Assembly: GCF_021404405.1 (NCBI RefSeq)
Contig: NZ_JABFTV010000005.1
Span: 327,979 to 391,978, forward strand
Source of the DNA: Billgrantia aerodenitrificans
GTDB lineage: Bacteria; Pseudomonadota; Gammaproteobacteria; Pseudomonadales; Halomonadaceae
Length of the DNA stretch: 64,000 nt
Direction: 5' to 3'
The notes under the pieces are model-generated. The model had not been told where the DNA came from and did not search any database. It saw only the letters and a program-made list of their open reading frames with translations. The translations under genes were made by a program, and so were the position numbers. Positions within the stretch are counted from its first letter, which is position 1. Every line of letters begins with the position of its first letter. Below, in pieces: positions 58,261 through 64,000 of the stretch.

Positions 58261-59061
58261 CTACCGCTTGCGCACCACGTCGACCTGGTACTGCTCCTTG
58301 GTCCACTTGCCCTGGGGCTTGTCGATGTACTGGAAGTACTCGTTGGTGAAGTTGCCCTGGTTGCAGGTGTAGCGGTAGGAAGCCGTGCGCACCTCATCGC
58401 GGGGCAGCACCTCGTTATAGACGGTGGGGCCGGTGAGGTGAAAGATGCCCTTGTCCTCATCGCTCTCGATGTTGGCGTAGATCGCGTCGATCACCAGTTG
58501 GAGGTGCGGGTTGTCGGGCTTGCTTGCAATGAAGTAGTTGCTGATGTCGCCGCGCTTGGTGGTGACAAACAGCTCCTCCATCTCCGGCTTGACGATCCGC
58601 GCCAACGGCCACACCGCATGGGCGTCGATATCCAGGTACACCCCGCCGTGCTTCTGCAGCACCAGCACCCGCCAGAAATCGGCCTGGGCAGCCCCCACCT
58701 GCAACCGCGAGAAAGCCTCGAAGATCTCGCCCGGGTAGTTCTCCTCGATGAACCTGGCCCTGGCCGCGGTAATCATGAAGCGATACTCGAAGCTCGGCGC
58801 CATCAGCCGGTTGAACAGATAGTTAAGGTAAACCGGCAGCGTGGCCTTGTCGGTGAAATTGGTCTGCCAGATGATGCGCGGCACCTTGGCCGGGCGGCCC
58901 GACTTCAACCACGGGGCGGCGCGCTCGGGAATGGTGAATCGCTTGTTGGGAAAGAGGTAATGGAAGGAATAGGCGGCCAGTTTGGTCACGTTGGCCAGCA
59001 GTTTCACGACTCTGGCGAAGGCCAGCACACCGATGTTTTTCAACCCAACTTCCCCATGCAA
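58261..59061 (-). CDS. Glycosyltransferase with DXD sugar-binding motif
   Basis: The 266-residue protein belongs to the OCH1-like / Gly_transf_sug group. It has IPRIIWQTN-like text (VPRIIWQTNF, 60-69), ADFWRVLVLQKHGGVYLDIDA with D144-x-D146 as the nucleotide-sugar/metal motif, and a C-terminal TGPTVYNE. It would add a hexose to a surface polysaccharide or lipid. An N-terminal hydrophobic segment (VVKLLANVTKLAAYSFHYLF) may tether it to the membrane. The ATG at 59061 has only a weak ribosome site; a TTG seven codons later (GGGGAAG upstream) is an alternative. It is convergent with the nucleotidyltransferase-fold gene, 24 nt apart. Confidence 0.88.
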   Translation of the reverse strand: MHGEVGLKNIGVLAFARVVKLLANVTKLAAYSFHYLFPNKRFTIPERAAPWLKSGRPAKVPRIIWQTNFTDKATLPVYLNYLFNRLMAPSFEYRFMITAARARFIEENYPGEIFEAFSRLQVGAAQADFWRVLVLQKHGGVYLDIDAHAVWPLARIVKPEMEELFVTTKRGDISNYFIASKPDNPHLQLVIDAIYANIESDEDKGIFHLTGPTVYNEVLPRDEVRTASYRYTCNQGNFTNEYFQYIDKPQGKWTKEQYQVDVVRKR

Positions 59062-59289
59062 TAAGACCCCATCTACGACACTTTCAGGGCCATACGGTTC
59101 CGGAAAGCCGCTACTCTAGCATGCCTCAGCCGTTGTCAGCGGTGAGAATTGATCGGCTTTTTCATCGCAGCTTGGTGGGCAACCCCAACTGCCTCGGCGT
59201 AACCGAGCATTAAAGTCATCCTGTTCGGCTGCCGATACCTTGAAAGTGACAGCCGTAAGGTTGCCCTCACTTCAACAAGGCCAGACTCG

Positions 59290-61209
59290 ATGACACCAAC
59301 GAACAAGATCCCCCTGCTTCGCCCCACCCTGCTTGCCACCGCTACCGCCTTGGCCACCATGACAACGATAGCCTCGGCTCAGGCGGGCAGCCTCACCGAG
59401 TTCACCCTTACGGAAGGGCACCCCAACGTCGGCACCATGTCGATCGACTGGGCAAGAATGGGCACCCGCGAGTTGCGTGACGACCCACTCGCCTTGGGCC
59501 CCAATACCTTTCGCTACGTCGGCCAGGAGCTGATCGTCAATACAGGTGGCGAATATCTGCTTGTCCAAACGGCCGCCCCGGTCGATACCGTCATGCTGAT
59601 ATTCAAGGGCTCCTTCGACCCCGCTCAACCTGGCAACGGCTGGCTGACGGGCAATGACGACTGGATCAACCAGTTGGACGGCTCCGATCTTTCCGGCGAA
59701 CTGGCGGCTGCCGGCATCACGCTGGTCTCCTGCTCTTCGGATTCTCAACAACGCCCCCAGCGCTGCCCCGCGCTCAAGCTGTCGCTCTCGGGCGATACGA
59801 GATACACCGTGGTGATCAGTACCTACAACCCCGACATGGAGATCGGCTTTCCGCAATCGTTCTTCGTCTATGGCCCCGATTTCGTCGTGGTGGTGAAAGG
59901 TGGCAACTTCGAATCACCGGTGGAAGGCCAGCGCAGTCAGCCTGGCGGTGCCTACCTGGACCGGGTCGTCAGCGAACTTGGCCTGCGAGACCCCAACAGC
60001 CCCCTGCTCCAGGCGCTGACTGCACTCTCCACCATGGACGAAACGCAACGCGCCCAGTTCGTCGAGAGCATGAGCTCTAACGTCTCACGCGGCGGCGTTC
60101 GCGATGCCACCACGAACGCGGGCCGCACCATGATCAATACCGTGGGCAACCGCTTTGCCAGCACCGGGCTGGGCGGCCAGATGAGCGCCGGTCAGTTGGC
60201 TCCCGCCACCTTCGCCGGAATGGCTGTCGAGCGCCAGCAGCATGGCGCCGTGATGCCGGGTATGGCGCCCGACAACGCCCCTCGAAGCAGCATCTTGCAG
60301 TACGGCGACCATGACTCGGTAGAAGGCTTGCTCGGTGTGGCCTCCCAGCTTTCGCACCAGGGAAGCTCCCGTGTTGGCCACAGCAGCAATTGGGCCGAAG
60401 GCTTCGTCAGCCGTGGTAGCGGTGACAACTACGATTACCGCACCCACGGCGCCCTGTTCGGGATGGACCGGCGTTTCGACGAACACTGGCTGGGTGGGCT
60501 GTTCATCGGCATCGGCCATGGTCGGGTACAGGGCGACGATGCCGCCAATGCCCGCACCGAGATCGACAGCGTCACCACAGGCATGTACACCGCGCGTAGG
60601 CAGGGCAACGTCATTCTCGACGCCACCCTGCTTGCTGGCTTCAGCGACAACGAACACCGTCGCGAAGTGGCCGGCCTGACAACCGAGGTAGTGGAAGGCA
60701 GCAACCGGGGCGAAGAAGTGACCCTGAGCCTGGGCGCCAGCTACGTGATGGAACGAGGAGACGGGCTGGAATTGGTACCCCACGCCCGGCTGATGCACAG
60801 CTGGCTGCACCAGAGCGCTTATGAAGAGAGCGGCGATTCGGCGTTCGCCATGGCCTACGGTTCTCAGCGCCAGCAAGTGTGGCGCACCAGCCTGGGCCTG
60901 GATGCCGGACAGCTGCTCCGCCAAACCGAGCAGACCTCCATCCTGTGGACCGGCGGCCTGGCCTGGGGCATGCGCACACATTCCGGCGGCAGCACCCACG
61001 CCACGCTCAGCGCCGATACCACCGGCGACAGCTTCGTCATTTCTCCCGACAACCGCACGGTGCACTCTGCCGATATCAACAGCGGCCTGCGCTGGGAACG
61101 GGAACTGAACGGCAACGGCAGCTTAGCATTCAGCGGCAGCTACGAAGGTTCGTTCTCGAGCCGCGAAACCGAGCATGGCGCTCGCCTTACGCTAGGCTAC
61201 CACTGGTAA
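59290..61209 (+). CDS. Autotransporter with short passenger domain
   Basis: The 639-residue protein starts with a signal peptide (MTPTNKIPLLRPTLLATATA, cleaved after ASAQA). A passenger of about 330 residues follows. The last 260-280 residues form an autotransporter beta-barrel (WAEGFVSRGSGDNYDYRTHG, FDEHWLGGLFIGIGHG, RLTLGYHW with the terminal aromatic). The passenger is beta-rich with two cysteines (SCSSDSQQRPQRC) and resembles a small beta-sandwich rather than the usual long beta-helix. It has no visible protease or lipase triad. The 228-bp upstream gap holds only a CTCGG/CCGAG inverted repeat near 59193-59207. Its role is unknown, perhaps adhesion. It sits amid glycosyltransferase genes. 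Confidence 0.9.
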   Translation: MTPTNKIPLLRPTLLATATALATMTTIASAQAGSLTEFTLTEGHPNVGTMSIDWARMGTRELRDDPLALGPNTFRYVGQELIVNTGGEYLLVQTAAPVDTVMLIFKGSFDPAQPGNGWLTGNDDWINQLDGSDLSGELAAAGITLVSCSSDSQQRPQRCPALKLSLSGDTRYTVVISTYNPDMEIGFPQSFFVYGPDFVVVVKGGNFESPVEGQRSQPGGAYLDRVVSELGLRDPNSPLLQALTALSTMDETQRAQFVESMSSNVSRGGVRDATTNAGRTMINTVGNRFASTGLGGQMSAGQLAPATFAGMAVERQQHGAVMPGMAPDNAPRSSILQYGDHDSVEGLLGVASQLSHQGSSRVGHSSNWAEGFVSRGSGDNYDYRTHGALFGMDRRFDEHWLGGLFIGIGHGRVQGDDAANARTEIDSVTTGMYTARRQGNVILDATLLAGFSDNEHRREVAGLTTEVVEGSNRGEEVTLSLGASYVMERGDGLELVPHARLMHSWLHQSAYEESGDSAFAMAYGSQRQQVWRTSLGLDAGQLLRQTEQTSILWTGGLAWGMRTHSGGSTHATLSADTTGDSFVISPDNRTVHSADINSGLRWERELNGNGSLAFSGSYEGSFSSRETEHGARLTLGYHW

Positions 61210-61228
61210 AACATATCCATGCATAACC

Positions 61229-61261
61229 AGCCCTTGGCGATAAATGGCATCGCCAGGGGCT
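61229..61261 (+). terminator. Terminator-like hairpin after the autotransporter
   Basis: AGCCCTTGGCGAT (61229-61241) pairs with ATCGCCAGGGGCT (61249-61261) with one G-T pair and a 7-nt loop. It lies 20 nt after the stop. The U-run is absent (TGATGC follows). Confidence 0.6.
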
Positions 61262-61339
61262 TGATGCACCAGGGCACATACCCAATTCAGCGACATAATC
61301 ATGAGGGAGAGACAGATCAGTAGCCGGCTCAAAGCCGGC

Positions 61340-62251
61340 TCAAGGGGTCCAACTCGTCTTGCTCCTACGCTGCCTGATCTTGTGAGACTTCATCGCCAAG
61401 CGTAGCCGCTTTCGCCAAGGTAGGCTGCGCAGGAGCTCCCTCTCACATAGAGGCCACGGTGTCAGACAGGAATAATGGCGGAAAACATCCCCCAGGGGAT
61501 GCTCCGATTCGGCATGCCACGGCTTTACGTTGCCCGTGTAGTGGATAATGCCCGGCTCGCGTAGCGCATCTGCCAACGCCGGCAGCAAGCAGGTCAAATG
61601 CTCAGGCCCGACATTCAAGGCGGCGTAAGTGGCAGACTGCAGATTCCACCTGGGATCCAGCTCATGCCACTGCCCGGCCAGCACGTGATTCAAGGCGTCC
61701 TGATCGGGGTAGCGCAACCGCTCGCCTTGTCGTTGCAGATACTCCCAAGCGCGACCGGCCACGTCGTGCTCGCGCCAGCGTTCCAGATCGACCACCAGCA
61801 AACCGGAATTGAAATACGCCGAGGTCTCGATGGCACTATGCTCATCGGGGTCCCCTGCTATATCCCGCACCGCCGCCACTACGTGCTCGCCAAGCGGTAC
61901 TTCCCACAGCGGCGCCAGGTCGGCAAGCACCGCCATATCGCAATCCAGATAGATGACACGCGAGCACTCCTGGCCGAAATGCTCATGCATGAACAAGCGA
62001 AAAATGGACGCCAAGCCGAACCGATCGAGATGAGTAGGATCGATATCGATCTTGCCCACTTCCACCACCCGCACCTTGGCACCGTATCCCTTCGCCAACG
62101 CAGCAAAGGCGTGCTGCGTCTCTTCCGGCAATGCGGGGGTCAGCAGCGTTACCCGCACTGCCGAAGGATCAGCCATGTGCTCCAGCGCTGAAACCATCGT
62201 GGTGGCCGCATAGGGCGCGTAGCGCTCGTCGGCGCACAGAAGCAGCTCCAT
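61340..62251 (-). CDS. Glycosyltransferase family 8 protein
   Basis: The 303-residue retaining glycosyltransferase has the GT8 motifs LLLCADERYAPYAATTM at the start, YLDCDMAV (D103-x-D105, Mn/nucleotide-sugar binding), AYFNSGLLVVD, DQDALNHVL and HYTGNVKPWH. It resembles LPS glucosyl/galactosyltransferases of the WaaJ/WaaO type. The ATG overlaps the stop of the GT9 gene as TGATG, so the two are coupled and probably act in sequence on LPS core or another glycan. The C-terminal tail is very basic (KRLRLAMKSHKIRQRRSK), as in many membrane-associated LPS enzymes. Confidence 0.93.
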   Translation of the reverse strand: MELLLCADERYAPYAATTMVSALEHMADPSAVRVTLLTPALPEETQHAFAALAKGYGAKVRVVEVGKIDIDPTHLDRFGLASIFRLFMHEHFGQECSRVIYLDCDMAVLADLAPLWEVPLGEHVVAAVRDIAGDPDEHSAIETSAYFNSGLLVVDLERWREHDVAGRAWEYLQRQGERLRYPDQDALNHVLAGQWHELDPRWNLQSATYAALNVGPEHLTCLLPALADALREPGIIHYTGNVKPWHAESEHPLGDVFRHYSCLTPWPLCERELLRSLPWRKRLRLAMKSHKIRQRRSKTSWTP

Positions 62252-63360
62252 CAGCCCTGCCGCTCCAGGCCGGCTACCGGTGCCAGGGCAGCATCCAAAA
62301 AGCGCTGCAGCTGGATGTCGAGCGCCTCCCAGTCCAGACGGTTCACGTCATCGACCTCTCCCGGCAGCCCCATCAGGTTGATGGAAAGAGAGTTCACGCT
62401 GTGCCATGCCGCCATTTCACCGGGGCCGTAGGGAAACAGCACGAACGAAGGGATGCCCAGTCCATCGGCGATATGCACGGTGGCGGTGCTGGAAGAGAGC
62501 TGGGCCATGGCCGCCGCCAGTAAGGCCACATTGTCGTAAATGGACTGGGTATCCGGATAAAGGAAGCAGCGCTCGGGGTTCCAACCGGCAGTGATCGCCT
62601 GAACCGCCCTTTCGCAACCGGGCACCGTCAGCAGGCAGATGTCGTGGCCCGCGGCCATATGCTCGACGCGCTCGATCAACGCCAGTGTCGTTTCCACACT
62701 GAATGTCTTGGCCCCGCCCTTGCTGAAGGGGTTGATGGTCACGTAAGGGCGTGGGCGCTGCTGCAGAAAGGCGGCTACCCGCTGCTCCGAGCCGGCGTCG
62801 CGAGGTACGGTATAGTGCTTCTCTGGTGTGGCGATACCGCAGCGCTTCAACAGCTCACAGTAGCGCTCCTCCATGTGCAGCCCCCGCGTGGCCTGGCCCA
62901 GCTTGATGTCCACCAGGCCCACGGAGTCGTCCAGGCTGGCAACATGGCGCGCCTTGACGGAGCCCAGCAGGCAAATGTCGCGCGCCTTGGCCAACTCACT
63001 GAAGTGCACGAGCAAGTCCACCTCGCCGAGCGAGGCCGCCAAACGGCGGATCTTACCGCCCGAAGGGCGCTTGGGTATGACATGCACACGATCGACACCC
63101 AACTGTTCGGTGAACAGCGGCGCCATCTCGGGCGTGGCGATCACCTCGACCGACACCCCCTCACCTAGCTTGCGCAGCTCGGGCACGACCAGGGAGAAAA
63201 TGATGGAATCGCCCCATTTCGCATCCCAGCGCAGAAAAACGATCCGCTTCAAGTCCGATACACGCTCAACCTCAGGTCTGCAACGATCGTAACGCCAACG
63301 AGAGAGCGCGATACGCCAGTCGTCCCGTTTCGCCCGGAAAGCATGCAAATACTTTTTCAT
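62251..63360 (-). CDS. Glycosyltransferase family 9 (heptosyltransferase-like)
   Basis: This is a 369-residue GT9-type GT-B protein. RIVFLRWDAKWGDSIIFSLVVPEL near residue 40 is the N-terminal Rossmann segment with the D-x-x-W-G-D pattern of heptosyltransferases. PYVTINPFSKGGAKTFS and SSSTATVHIADGLGIPSFVLF mark the C-terminal donor site. The start at 63360 has AGGAACGGG upstream; a longer frame to 63462 would overlap the divergent GT25 gene. It would transfer a heptose or similar sugar from an ADP-sugar. It is coupled to the GT8 gene. Confidence 0.9.
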   Translation of the reverse strand: MKKYLHAFRAKRDDWRIALSRWRYDRCRPEVERVSDLKRIVFLRWDAKWGDSIIFSLVVPELRKLGEGVSVEVIATPEMAPLFTEQLGVDRVHVIPKRPSGGKIRRLAASLGEVDLLVHFSELAKARDICLLGSVKARHVASLDDSVGLVDIKLGQATRGLHMEERYCELLKRCGIATPEKHYTVPRDAGSEQRVAAFLQQRPRPYVTINPFSKGGAKTFSVETTLALIERVEHMAAGHDICLLTVPGCERAVQAITAGWNPERCFLYPDTQSIYDNVALLAAAMAQLSSSTATVHIADGLGIPSFVLFPYGPGEMAAWHSVNSLSINLMGLPGEVDDVNRLDWEALDIQLQRFLDAALAPVAGLERQG

Positions 63361-63452
63361 TCCCGTTCCTGTCACAAGCCGGCTGCACCGCTGGTATAGC
63401 AAGCGGCATTCCGCTAGGCTGGCCAATTTCGAAGGATTGAGGGTAGCACACC

Positions 63453-64000
63453 ATGTCGTCACTTCCTCCCGTTATCGTCATCTCCCTACCCGGCTCATCA
63501 CGCAGAGCGCGAATCCAGGCCACCTTCGACGAGATAGGGCTGCCCTTCGAATTTCACGATGCCGTGAACGGGGCGGAATTGAACGACGAAACCCTGGCCA
63601 GCGTGGACCAAAACTATGCCGAAAAGGAATGGGGGCACGGTCTCAACAAAGGGGAGATAGGCTGCGCGATAAGCCATATCCAGCTCTACGAGCGCATGGT
63701 GGAACAGGGCCTGGAAGAAGTCATCATACTCGAGGACGACGCTCAACCCAGCGAAGGCTTCATGCAAACCCTGCGGGAAATGCTAAGCGCTTTACCCAAA
63801 CGTGCGGAAATCGCTTTTCTGCATCACGGCAAGGCGAAGTCCTGGCCAATCAAGCGCAGCCTGCCCAACGGCCACAAGCTAGGCTTTGTCCGAAAAGTCT
63901 GCTCGCAGACAACGGTCTATGCACGCCAGACATACCATGGCCCTGAAGCTACTGGCCAACTTGTCGTACCGTGTGCAGACCCGGCGTAGCTCTTTCACCC
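63453..64000 (+). pseudogene. Glycosyltransferase family 25 (LOS type), apparent frameshift and right-edge truncation
   Basis: The N-terminal 158 residues are a normal GT25 enzyme: IVISLPGSSRRARIQATF, LNKGEIGCAISHIQLYERM and IILEDDAQP, with EDD as the nucleotide-sugar motif. After VYARQ (63921-63929) the frame degenerates and stops at 63989. If one base near 63930 is ignored, the next frame reads HTMALKLLANLSYRVQTRR and stays open to the window edge, which looks like the expected family continuation. So either a 1-nt insertion (or 2-nt deletion) has broken the gene, or this is a sequencing error. It is divergent from the GT9 gene and probably acts on LPS/LOS. Confidence 0.65.

Noticed and set aside
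1..64000. tRNA, rRNA, insertion sequence, prophage or integrase genes
   Set aside because: None was seen on either strand, so no mobile-element border can be supported.

Overview
The window looks like a chromosomal segment of a GC-rich, heterotrophic gammaproteobacterium. A member of the Halomonadaceae is the best guess. This is inferred from base composition, the three TRAP/TTT-type transport loci, the giant LEPR-XLL protein and the SapC/TolC neighbours; no rRNA or tRNA was seen to anchor it. Almost every base is coding.

Region 1 (1-25471, minus strand) is a secretion/adhesion locus: a TolC-type outer-membrane channel, a SapC-family protein and then one enormous gene whose frame is open from its ATG at 23049 to the left edge (7,683 codons visible, 3' end outside). 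It starts with a LEPR-XLL motif and carries Gly/Asp-rich RTX-like blocks, thousands of residues of filamentous beta-helix-type repeats, an internal coiled coil and Calx-beta-like modules. Many long reading frames on the opposite strand are shadows of this gene.

Region 2 (25600-42638) is catabolic. It has an AraC-type regulator and a seven-gene minus-strand operon (TauD-type dioxygenase, TRAP dctPQM, isochorismatase-family hydrolase, small protein, amidase). A divergent plus-strand operon carries an aconitase-superfamily hydratase in two subunits, an isocitrate-lyase/PEP-mutase family lyase and an AbrB-family membrane protein. A third, minus-strand operon is tctCBA-gntR-Fe-alcohol dehydrogenase. 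The exact 10-mer ATTGGATACG occurs at the promoters of all three operons, so they are probably one regulon, plausibly of the GntR regulator encoded with tctA. The substrate is unknown; a branched or unsaturated dicarboxylate, perhaps delivered as an amide, fits the enzyme set.

Region 3 (43088-54564) is a second catabolic island: a 3-hydroxyacyl-CoA-dehydrogenase-type enzyme, a HisD-family dehydrogenase (not a histidine gene in this context), an SDR, a GntR regulator, an asparaginase, a second TRAP system, an M20 Zn-dependent amidohydrolase, a RidA protein and a second amidase. It suggests uptake and stepwise hydrolysis and oxidation of a nitrogen-containing hydroxylated compound.

Region 4 (54565-58236) holds a HipA-like kinase followed by an HTH protein, with two hip-type operator palindromes upstream, then a two-helix membrane protein and a GSU2403-type nucleotidyltransferase-fold protein.

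Region 5 (58261-64000) is a surface-glycan area: a DXD glycosyltransferase, an autotransporter, GT8 and GT9 glycosyltransferases, and a GT25 gene that appears frameshifted near 63930 and runs off the right edge.
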